From: Spodoptera frugiperda
Taxonomy: Eukaryota; Arthropoda; Insecta; Lepidoptera; Noctuidae
DNA: 64,000 nucleotides
Reading direction: 5' to 3'
Assembly (NCBI RefSeq): GCF_023101765.2
Contig: NC_064229.1
Location: 4,840,001-4,904,000, forward strand
Shown here: positions 54,289-64,000 of the stretch, piece after piece
Layout of the letters: every line of letters begins with the position of its first letter
Numbering within the stretch: position 1 is the first letter of the stretch
The notes under the pieces: model-generated
What the model saw: only the letters and a program-made list of their open reading frames with translations
What the model was told of the DNA's origin: nothing
Database searches by the model: none
Position numbers and translations under genes: made by a program

Positions 54289-54543
54289 AGCATGCAGTAA
54301 CCAAGCAAGGATGCAGCATGCAAGCAAGCATGCAGCATGCAAGCAAGCATACAGCATGCAAGCAAGCATGCAGCATGCAAGCAAGCATGCAGCATGCAAG
54401 CAAGCATGCAGCATGCAAGCAAACATGCAGCATGCAAGCAAACAAGTATGCAGCGTGCAAGCAAGCATGCAACATTCAAGCAAGCAAACAGCATGCAGCA
54501 AGCAAACAGCATGCAGCAAGCAAACAGCATGCAAGCAAGCATG
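54289..54543. repeat. 19-bp tandem repeat (atgcagcatgcaagcaagc)n
   Basis: About ten to thirteen units of 18-19 bp built from catgc and gcaagcaa words, ending in an 18-bp variant (cagcatgcagcaagcaaa). The long cysteine-rich or lysine-rich reading frames across it are artefacts of the repeat. Confidence 0.9.
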
Positions 54544-54547
54544 TTTT

Positions 54548-54750
54548 CTGTCACGGCTCCGGCGCTGCGGGGCTTCGGCGGCCCCACGCGCGCTAATCGT
54601 CGCAGACGGCTTTCGCTCACCACCGCATATACTCGCTCATAGCCGCCTCGCCCCTCCGCGCCTACGCGATTTTAAATTGCACTCTAGGGGTAGGGCAAAC
54701 AAGACTGCGTGCAGTCGGTTTTGCAGCGATTCGGTTCTGTCACTTCACTA
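54548..54750. other. GC-rich island inside the piggyBac-type element
   Basis: A CpG-rich segment (ggcgctgcggggcttcggcg, ccccacgcgcgctaatcgtc) contrasting with its AT-rich surroundings. Possibly captured sequence. No supported ORF. Confidence 0.45.
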
Positions 54751-55635
54751 ACTTTTATTCTACCATCTTCTTAATATGCCAAGTGAAATTATGCCAAACA
54801 ATCGTCGCTCTAAATAAACGTTATGTGAAACGAAATTATGCAAAATTAAGCTTTGCCAAACATAATTATGCCAAATAAAATTCCACCATCTTAAAAGTAT
54901 GCCTTTGTACATTCGGACATATAAACATTCGGCAAAACAAAAATTATATTAAATGATTTTTATGCCATATGTATATTCGTTTAAAGAAGATGCTGCCAAG
55001 TGTGTTATGCCAAACAAATTTCGGAACATTAAAATTCTGCCAGATAGAGGGAACCCATTATTATGATCGGTGGTAATATTAAAATTTGAACAGCAAAAGG
55101 ACTTGGATGACATAAGTTTGCCAAGTTTCGAAGAATCCGACTAATAATTATATGTAAAATGATTAAATTGTTTTAAATAATAAAATATTATTATTTTTTA
55201 TGTACCACAATATCACATGATCACATCCCTAGTCGCATGCGAGAAAGTTGTCAAAAGTCGTGCCAGCCACGCCAGAGACGTGTCTTCAGCTTCACGTCGG
55301 CGGATGACGTCACGAACCAGATTAGTGATGTACCTTATTATATTATTGATTTATTCGTTTGTAGTTCTAATGTTTGCTTTTAGGTTGCTTAGAACTTAGT
55401 AACTGCTGTTTAATGATAGTATGATACCAAATAGGGTCAAGTTAAATAAAAGACCAATGCAACGAATAATATTTATTTAAAAAATATAGAACGAAAAGCA
55501 CGGATTCATTGGTTATCGATAACTTTTCGTTAAGATGTTGGAATCACTATTTTTTTTGTAGGTTTTTGTACTGAATTTGTGGCTTGGCGTAGAAGGGGCG
55601 CCGATGTGTTTACGCTCTGGCGTTCAAAAGGTTAA

Positions 55636-56026
55636 AGTTTTACTATGTAACGACTGAAGTAACCATTTGCCATTAAAAGACTGACAGTGGCAGTAAAAGT
55701 GACAAGTCTTATTGCCAGTCAAATAAAATAATAATCACCCCCTGCGTGATGAAAGTTTATTCTCCTGGTTCCTGTCACACCGCTGACTTTGCATGTCGTC
55801 AATTGATTCAACTCACCAACTGGCTTTGAAAACACTCGCTACTACCTCGCATCCCAAGCACAAGGTCGCCTTTAATGTATGATTGCGAAAAGACATGTGC
55901 AAATAGCTGTAAAAATATTCAAGATAGGAATTCTGCTTTGATGCTCTTGGTGGAGATAAATGATGCACGACTGGTTGTATTGAATGGTTTAATGAACAAC
56001 AATGAAGTGTACTAATTAATCGGTAA
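55636..56026. other. Intergenic DNA right of the piggyBac-type element
   Basis: No gene recognised. Confidence 0.35.
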
Positions 56027-56245
56027 CTAACTAAGTATCCGGTGCCGTAAGGGTCTGCCTGTGGTCTGTAGTAGGTGCGCGCGCGTGCTGTCCGTCGGCC
56101 AAGGAGAGCGAGGAGAGTCGTGGAGCGGGACGCGCCGGCGCCGGTCACCCCTCTCCGTCTCGCGCATGCGCTGGGCCTCTAGGTCTTTGATGTTGGCACC
56201 CGGGCCGGCTGTGACGTCGAAAGCCGGACCAGGGAATTTCATCAA
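56027..56245 (-). other. GC-rich open stretch, possible exon of an unidentified gene
   Basis: The minus strand reads MMKFPGPAFDVTAGPGANIK then DLEAQRMRETERGDRRRR, and continues to a stop at 56027. The DNA is far more GC- and CpG-rich than its surroundings. The first 40 residues look protein-like and not low-complexity. No splice sites could be assigned with confidence and I do not recognise the protein. It could be a real exon, the 5' end of a CpG-rich promoter, or part of a repeat. Confidence 0.3.
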
Positions 56246-56580
56246 AAAGTGTGCAATATTATCGCTAGACGAACGAACTGGTGTTATACGTTATGTTATA
56301 TGTCATACGAAGTTATAAGGTATATACAGCCTTGGCCAAAAGTATTGAGCATGTAGGGGTTAGAGGCAACGCACACTAAAATAAGCGTTGCTTATTTAAG
56401 CAATTGTCACGCGTTTAGCCGCGTTCTGTCGTCATACATTAAAAAAGCCCACTTTTAGAGACGGTTAAGGGTCCATTATCGTGTTTTAATGACAATTAAA
56501 GTTAAGTATAGCAAAACCGTCTGCCGTCTACGTTTGAAGCTATATTATTATTTCCAATTTTGAAGCATTTTTTTTATCAA
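56246..56580. other. Intergenic DNA, no gene seen
   Basis: No recognised repeat or coding sequence. Confidence 0.35.
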
Positions 56581-56581
56581 A

Positions 56582-56766
56582 ACGTTGCCCCACATTAGGA
56601 TTTTCTCATGTGGCGTGGGTGCGTTTACAAACATACAATTTCACATGCACATGACACCCAAACCAGAAACAACAATCTGTAGATCACTCAAAAGAGTTGT
56701 TCCGTGCGGGAATCGAACCCGCGACACGTTGCACGGCAGCCCAGCCACCGTGCCAACCGTGCAGTC
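56582..56766 (-). mobile_element. tRNA-derived SINE, minus copy of the 15466 family
   Basis: Reading on the minus strand: head with B-box (gggttcgattcccgc), body cgcacccacgccacatgaga, and the end 'tggggcaacgtt' at 56582. Its structure is the same as 15466-15660. Confidence 0.8.
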
Positions 56767-58264
56767 GAAAGCAGCATCAATAGCAAAGATGTCTTATTTG
56801 GTAGACTTTATATACATTTTTTGGAATTTGCCCGAAGGAACAAGAGGGGCCGAGGCAGTATTTACGCGACTATTCGGATCCTTTTAGAAAATACTTTGTT
56901 TGAGAATTCCATAAGCGGTATAGATTCACCCCAGTTTCCATAAAGTGTTATTTGCCTTTGCTGGCGCCCGATCTAAGAAAACCAACGAATAGATTATTAA
57001 ATTAAGTGTTAGCATAAAGCTGTGTTTATATAAATACAATTTTTAAACAGAAGCTAAATTACAATCAAACAAAATGTTGTAATGTTTTGGTTTATGGAAA
57101 AGAAGATATCCTTGTCATCAACAGGGAATGGGTAGGGAGGTGTGAACAGTAGTGACTATCGTATGTACATGTGCATCATTGCATAATATAGCATTATGAT
57201 TTGGAACCAATGAACTGTGTTGACATTCACATCTAAACGTTGCTGTTGCACTAATAGAGAAAACACCAACAACAATGGCTTTATGGTGCGACATTCTTTA
57301 GTTGATAGGTTTCTGTACTAATATGTTAATTATCGAATAAATAAAAATCCATAAAATAATCAATTGTAAACATTTATTTTAATCCTTTTTAGATATTTTC
57401 ATTTCTTTTAATTATAATTTACCTTTTTCTAGTAGTAGAGGAGCCCACGATGCTAAATTTGGATTTACTCGAGCGTCGTAGGGACCTACTGGATTTTAAA
57501 TATATGGTGATAGAAAGAAAAAATAATTAAGTGACATTTTCTGCCATCGGTGGAGAAAGGGGGAATCCACAGATCTTTAAAATTGTTACGTGTAACTTTT
57601 GTTCTAGAGGTGGAGCGTGTCAGATATTGATAATGTATATGCTACATGTGTCTCTGATAATGAGAAACCCTTAATCTGCCAGTTTGCATGATGGGACTGA
57701 ATGTTTCGGACGGTACTAACGAGAACGCTTCAAAACCCTCTCACTCTTAGAAATCACGCTCAAGTGGGAAGATTTTTTTAAATGCGCATTCTTTTGTATG
57801 CTGTCGACTTCTCTTCTCCTAATCTGACGAAACTGACTGGAGTAAGTTAGATTTTTTTTTTAATTTTTTTATCCCACCACATTGTGGTGGGTATCTTCAA
57901 CATAACACTAGCTATTCCCCATTTACTAATCTGACGCGCTCGAGTAACTACCGAAATCCCTTCTGTGTCTCCCCTACTATAGATAATATGTATTTCCCTC
58001 TTTCTGTTTTATGCGTGGCTGCTAGCAAATCATCCCAAGACCTTTTTTAAATGATAGTTTCACCTCCACGCTGAAATAAACAGGTATTATATAAGTATGA
58101 CAATTATCATACATAACATATCATTTACAACCTATTTTATATCAATAATAATAATTCCTACCTACCATGTGTATATGTATAATGTTACCTGCACATGTTT
58201 ACCTTTATCTTTAGCATTACAAATAAACTCCCATGCCACTTGTTTCTTGGTGACCGAGGTGCCA
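56767..58264. other. AT-rich intergenic DNA
   Basis: No gene supported. A small perfect palindrome (cccaccaca-t-tgtggtggg) at 57873-57891 follows a T-run and may belong to a repeat. Confidence 0.45.
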
Positions 58265-58700
58265 TCTTTTTTTTAACGGCATATGCTGCAGGTCTGAGCC
58301 TTTTCGACAACTTATCTACGTGTGGAGCCCACTGTGGCTTAGCCCCTGGACGCTAAGCCACACACACTTATACCTAAAAAGACAGTTGAATCTACAGGGT
58401 CCAACTCCTCGCCCTGTATTAGCACGCTGGTTTCACATGTCTAACATTTGGTGTTGTGAATCTAATGCATTTAGTTTTTGATTCATTAAGTAACAAATTA
58501 TTGGCACTAAACCAGCGTACTATTTTTGAGAGAGCACTATTTACATGATGACTGACTAATTGTCCACGTTTGAGTTTAAACAATAAAGATGTATCATCAG
58601 CAAACAGTACTATCCCATGGTTATCCTTCACAAGGTAAGGTAAATCATTAATATAAATAAGAAAGAGAAACGGGCCGAGAATTGACCCCTTTTTTTTGGT
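58265..58700 (-). mobile_element. LINE RT fragment with FADD box
   Basis: The minus strand encodes GSILGPFLFLIYINDLPYLV, the catalytic VLFADDTSLLFK and RWFSANNLLLNESKTKCIRF. In the next frame (58270-58350) it encodes a QWGPHVDKLSKRLR-like motif. The family is close to that at 23065-23780. Only the RT palm/thumb portion remains, with a frameshift. Confidence 0.75.
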
Positions 58701-59718
58701 GACGGGGGAAACCTTCAAAATGCGCCTAGCTTTTTGGGGATAAAAGACTAGGGAGTGTGGGATTTTTACCTCACTAAAACCACCCCGGTGGCCACCCTCA
58801 ACACCTGTAAGGGGCACCGGGTCCTCTCAATAGACCTACTGAAATGTTACAAATGTGCTACTGCTTTGCCGAAAAGATATTTCTCTCCAACCTCATATAT
58901 ATTGCTATTACAATTTTGTAAGGCGCACTATTTTTTAGAGCTTTAAGCCGTCTGATAGAAGTTTTGGTCCATGGAAAGTGTCTGATTTTTTTAATATGAT
59001 TTCAAAGTAATTATATTCTACAAAACATATATAAAAATCAGACATAAAAATTTACGTTAAGTGAGTCTAATTTTTAGTTACCTTTCTCACCTGGTACCTG
59101 CGCAGGTGTCACTCGGCAAGCTTTACAAACATTAAGGCATTAAAAAGTATATACAAGACTACTGTAAGCCGAAGGTTAAATGCTTGTAAAAATAAGATAT
59201 GTCTGACAGCTCTGGGATCTCGGACCATCAATGCTCTACGCAGTCTCACGCTATATCAGAAGGTAATATATTTTCTGATTCGGTGATTACAAATTCTAAT
59301 TATTATTTTTGCTTCAAGCCTTAGTAATCAAGGCTCATAAAAAGTCAACCAGTGGGTCATAAACAGCAACCGATCTTATTTACCTCTTAAAACATGGTAA
59401 CTGTCAGAGTTGACCTCTTAAATTGTGCGGACTATAGTTATGTTGTGGAGCATTGCAAAGTCATAGATTAGTACCTATTTATTTTATTATACTTGACATT
59501 TTAAGAAGAAAAAATTTCAACAGTTAGCATTAATTTCGAACAAGAAATTTCCAATAATTTCTGATAACATTCTTTTTAATAATAATAAAAACTTCATAAA
59601 AAAATCAGTTTATACATCCCACAAGGTTTGTTGGCAAAAAGTAGATCATGCTTCATACAATTGGCCTCCCCTGCTCTAGGGTATTAAATATAACATATCG
59701 AAAATAAAAAAATATTTG
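58701..59718. other. Intergenic DNA, no gene seen
   Basis: Short ORFs only; no motif recognised. Confidence 0.35.
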
Positions 59719-59905
59719 TCCGGCCCGGGAATCAAACGCGAGATCCTTGACACTTGCACTAACGAGTATGTCCAAATGTTCCATATTTCAACATTGAATT
59801 TAAGAATCTTGAAGTCTGAGTCAGTCGGGTTCGATTTTTGGGTCGGGCTAGGCATTAAAATCTCTTTGTGCCCCTTCAGGGAATAAAAGGAGTGATGTTA
59901 TGTTC
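59719..59905. mobile_element. Two SINE pieces, head (minus) and tail (plus)
   Basis: 59720-59765 has the inverted B-box of the 8431-type SINE (cccgggaatcaaac). 59823-59905 has a plus-strand B-box-like ggttcgatttttgggtcggg joined directly to the tail (ccccttcagggaataaaagg). The middle of the plus copy is deleted. Confidence 0.55.
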
Positions 59906-62900
59906 ATTATGTTAATTCATGTATTACAATGATTATAGCTTTAAAACTACGAGTGCACTTGTTTTTGACGGAAAAATTAACAAAATTCAGAATTTCTTAA
60001 CGTTTTAATGACCAATTTTTGAAGTGTGATTTTCTTAATAACCCCATATTTTATATAAATCATAATTAATTACGTACGTACGTACGTACGAACGTAATTA
60101 GGTAGAATGTCTGGAATGCTTTCCGAGAGTAATTGATATTGAGATTTTGATGTGCTTACTTGTTTCTGATGATCATATTTTTAAACGAAAATGCTTGTAA
60201 TGAGTCTGGAAAATTGCATAGTCAATAATGCGGACGAAATAACGACATTTTAATTGGTACCAAAGACTCCAAACATAAATTGTGTCTAATTAAATTTTGT
60301 TATAAATTTTCCTCATAACATGCACAGAAAAAGAGATATTGTAACTGTTTATAGTCGCCATTTTTTAAGATGGCGGCGCGAGCGACTCACTTACTACGTT
60401 GTAAAATAGATATGGAAAAGAGCACATCGAAATCTACAAAATTATTTATTTTCAACATCCCAGGTAAGCCCCATATTTCCACCTTAATGATTGAACTAAT
60501 TCACGTGATCTATACATCGAATATTTATCCATAAATAGTTGGTTAAACGCCCAATTTCCACACTTAAGTGACCATGATCCTTTAAAGTGTCACTTATTGG
60601 TCCATTAGTTGGATTGATAAACATTAAAAAACTTTGCTTATTGTACATGTGAAGTGGTTACGTGTGGATTTAAAAATACTAAATTTTACATAATTTTTCG
60701 TCTCTAATCCAATCTAATATACATGAATTTGAACACTTAAAATCTAAATAAATCATCTAAACAAGCTATTTACATATACCATTTTGACTAAACAATTATT
60801 CTAATAGCTTATGTAGAAGAAATAAATAACGAATATGAAATGCTTTATTTAAAATGTCCTTTCGAAATAATTACTAATATTTCTTAAAATATAACATTAA
60901 ACTTGTTATGCAACCTAGTTCATTCAGTCTAATAAAGTAAAACTGCTTATTTTCTGTAATTTATTGACTGACAAAGCCTAGAAAGAAGTAATTAGAAAGA
61001 TTATAGTTTCCTAATTTCAATGAGCGTGAACTAAAATTTGAAAGTCAATAAGGCACTAGAAATATGCAGCTATTAAAATTTTTCATATTTGTTATTACTA
61101 TAACACAATTAAAGGCTTTCATTAGAAATTGATTATACCATCAAAACTACAAAAAAGAACTAGAAATATTGCAATAAGAGGTTCGCCTCTTGTAAGTAAG
61201 CTTAACCATAATTATAGAAAGTTGAAAACAAATTGTTACATTTCGTATAAACCATCACAATCATAAACCACGGAGGAAAACTTGCCTTTTTAGTATATTT
61301 TGCTACTGTGTTTAAATAAAATAACCATGTACCTACACTTTCATATAAATTTCATAAACATATTTCATTTGGGATACTAAATGCAAACTTTTTTACGTAA
61401 CTTTACTATCTATTTAAAAACGTTTACTTAATCGCATAATGTTCATGAAAATTGATATTCCAGAAGACTATGAAATATTATGAAAACATACAGGTCGTTC
61501 CTGAAGTCGACGCCTAAATGGCACCGGGTGATCGGCAAGGTTACAAAAGTCATCAGGTAAATTAATATTAAAAAAAAACGACGAAAAAGTACACCATATA
61601 GACGAAAAAAAAGATATCTAATATATAAATAAAGATATCTAAAGATTAGATATTTTTATTCTTCCAGCAATATGAGTCAAAAGATTGGCAATATGAACGC
61701 TTGTTTGTGAATAACACATATCTACATAATATAAGTAACTTAAAAAGTATACGACTTAGATTTATTATATTATGTTTTTGATAACGTTGGAACACTGCCG
61801 TTCACCTGGTGCCATTTTGACTTCAGGGACAGTCTGTATGTAAAATAGTGCTTGTAGATTTAAACCTAAAATGTCGTTACAATAAATCGAATCATAATCG
61901 TTTCGCAACTAAAAAGCTCGATGATCGAAAGAAAATCAACAATTTTCACTAAATCGGGATGATATTCGTATGCCACAAAAAGATATTTAAACATTGATTA
62001 CTAAATATAGTTATTTATTACATTTACATTTTATATAGTTTGAAACTGATCTTATTATATTGTTATTCAGAGTTGAAAGTTATAGCTAATTAATTCACTG
62101 ATTAAGAAAAGAGGCCTATACCTTGCCCTTACTTTGAATTAATTACCCTGCTTCCCCCAACGCTAACAAAAAAGTACGTGTGACACCACGCAGAGCGGCT
62201 AGTTTGAATAACTAATTCAAATTAGGGACGAAAATATATCTGTACATTACTACTAACTGGTAACAACACTTGTATTATTTATTTAAGAGTAAAATTTTAA
62301 GACAACAATCTCGATTACTATGAATCGACTACCAAAGTACGTACCAAATCCCGCGAGTTCAACATTGCCACGAGAACGGTAAGGAACACGCTATGAAGCT
62401 ACATGCATCACGTAATTGCATTGCAACGAACTGACGAGCTTTGGTACCGGACTCGTCTAATTGCCTATCGAGATATAATATTTAACCGTGCGAAAATATC
62501 TCTTATGTTTTATACTTTTAATAAATTCCTTTCACTTACGGACTCCTACAGCAATTATTAATTATTTAAACAATATTAACGCCGAAGAGATCATTTAAAT
62601 ATACAATTGTTTTGTATTGGCCGAAATTTTACATGTATAAATTATAATTATATTTATACATACATTTATCTGTAATATAATTAGTAATATCTAAATAAAA
62701 TCTTAATTACTTTGAGAGCCAGGAATACTTAGTGCTAGTACACAATACGACTAATATTTACAATGAGATTATTATTGTATAAATATTTATTTATCTAGTG
62801 TCGTTACAGATTTGAGCTATTTTCGTAAACGATAGCATTACGTTTTCAAATGGATACCGCTACTTCAATCTTACGGACTGAAAGACTCAATATAAGTAAC

Positions 62901-64000
62901 TATTAAAATGTTCACGTTCCGTGTCTAGTGTGCGGCGTACACAAATACACGCACCGACTCTCTTGTTAAATCACTGTACAATGTACCTACTTGATAAAAC
63001 ATAATTAAACAAGTATATATAAATCTAATTAAATGAAATAATTTGAAACCCTTGGAAGACCAACATCACAACGGAAATATAAAACAATACAAAATAATAG
63101 ACTTGAACGATTATTAGAAAGAGTTCGCACCAAAGTTCCTTTTCTAACCTCATGCATTCATATAACGCTCGACTCTCTCACTAGTGTTGCATGATATATC
63201 ACTTACATAGGTGTGTCTACGTCACTACGAACGGGGATGTACTATACCTTTGTACATGCATTGATAAACACCATGGTGATTAATGATTTTGTCATTCATA
63301 TCGATCTGATTGTAAATATTTTCTAATAGAGACCCCCTTTACTAGCAACTCAATATTAAAAAGAATTCCCATAAGTCGTTCTTACACGCAACTCGCTCAT
63401 CTCGAGGAAAGGTATCAAAACAAAACCATACTCGCTAAAAGTACAGATGTGGAGTAAATATACTAAGTATATCTGCTTCTCAGCAGTAATCTCTAGAATA
63501 TACTTAAATATTAAATATTTTTTCTAATATATCGATTCTCATATTGCAACGAAATACAACTTGATCAATTCTTTAAAATGTTATTACAGCATATAGGTAT
63601 TTTCCAACAATGAAGTGTAAGTAATATATTTTATACAATAACCTGAAACAGGCTTGCTACCAAACCATAACACATACACCATACGAGATGATGAAAACTT
63701 CTGAGCATCTAAAAAAAACTAAAACTAATTCAATCGTATAACTACTATAGAGCTTAATATCATACACGTAAACACCAAAGGGTTTCGATGTAAAACCCCA
63801 ACAAAGTAATCAAGTGGTTTGGCAATAACAAATATTATGTCTTACAAAACTCACAAACAAAAGCACTTAAATACAAAATAAGAATTGAGATCGTGCCCAC
63901 AATGACGATGTGCTAAAACAATATAACAAATGATCTGTTAGTTCGATAACCAATTAAAAGCGATTATAGATATGTCCCTATATGCCTGCGGTCACTCTAA
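59906..64000. other. About 4 kb of AT-rich DNA, nothing recognisable
   Basis: No ORF of note on either strand, no tRNA-like head and no repeat shared with the rest of the window. Minor features are a (TACG)n palindromic microsatellite at 60070-60095 and a 'taagatggcggcgcgagc' CpG-rich word at 60368. It may be an intron or intergenic DNA of a neighbouring gene outside the window. Confidence 0.5.

Larger units (their letters stand above)
53398..55635. mobile_element. piggyBac-type non-autonomous element, 2,230 bp between TTAA sites
   Basis: TTAA occurs at 53398-53401 and 55632-55635. Directly inside are perfect 14-bp terminal inverted repeats (CCTTTTGAACGCCA at 53402-53415 and its complement at 55618-55631). 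Near the ends are several degenerate copies of a gccac(g/c)gacgt(c/t)tatagacgtc motif (53412, 53456, and weaker at 53672, 53850, 55265), like subterminal transposase-binding repeats. No transposase ORF is present. It carries a 19-bp tandem repeat and a GC-rich stretch internally. TTAA duplication plus CC-starting TIRs indicates the piggyBac superfamily. Confidence 0.85.

Noticed and set aside
54226..54751. Cysteine/leucine-rich or lysine/glutamine-rich ORFs at the 19-bp repeat
   Set aside because: They are repeat-driven frames in all phases with no independent support.
59906..64000. Hidden exons in the last 4 kb
   Set aside because: No open stretch with protein-like composition or convincing splice context was seen. 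Absence is not proof, because small exons would be missed.

Overview
This 64-kb window looks like repeat-dense intergenic DNA from a lepidopteran (moth or butterfly) genome. The evidence is AT-rich DNA, two kinds of tRNA-headed SINE, BEL/Pao, Ty1/copia, piggyBac and Tc1 remnants, several LINE fragments, and dispersed repeats of a kind I associate with Lepidoptera. The species cannot be named from the sequence. There are no bacterial operons, CRISPR arrays or viral genomes.

The only intact non-transposon genes I can support are six intronless paralogs of 357-378 aa, at 13983-15059 (+), 19328-20440 (-), 25075-26148 (-), 32852-33988 (-), 40471-41607 (-) and 48728-49858 (-). Each encodes a signal peptide, an acidic linker with the core ENDDDDITRPLSDFDDGR (or a variant), a strongly basic and aromatic domain with ten cysteines, and a hydrophobic C-terminal tail. 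The cysteine pattern (CX2C near the start, GCxKR, MRAC or YRAC, and a closing CXCX4CN) matches the Ly6/uPAR three-finger family, especially the insect quiver (QVR) type. The tail suggests GPI anchoring. This local family is the main biological content of the window.

Layout. 1-1174: 3' end of a LINE, a SINE and unclassified repeats. 1175-7846: a complete BEL/Pao LTR retrotransposon on the minus strand, with two LTRs that read as identical, a 5-bp target duplication and a tRNA-Arg primer site, but broken by a frameshift in pol. 7847-13907: SINE, hairpin MITE and repeat-rich intergenic DNA. 13983-15059: Ly6-like gene 1. 15466-18160: a SINE, a 23-copy 42-bp minisatellite and a repeat that also occurs inverted on the other side of gene 1. 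18364-23780: LINE fragments, a MADF-like fragment and gene 2. 25075-26148: gene 3. 26269-31700: dispersed repeats, a decayed LINE split by a copia fragment, and a decayed ORF1-like coding region.

32124-51190 is a segmental amplification. Unit A (32124-39742) and unit B (39743-48034) are near-identical tandem copies of about 7.62 kb. Each carries one Ly6-like gene, a LINE copy and a copia/piggyBac patchwork. Unit B has an extra 670-bp insertion. Unit C (48035 to about 51190) is a partial, more diverged copy with its own 864-bp palindromic insertion. 51200-53060 holds more repeats and a Tc1-like transposase fragment. 53398-55635 is a TTAA-flanked piggyBac-type non-autonomous element. The remainder to 64000 has a SINE, a LINE fragment, a GC-rich candidate exon and about 4 kb of AT-rich DNA with nothing recognisable.
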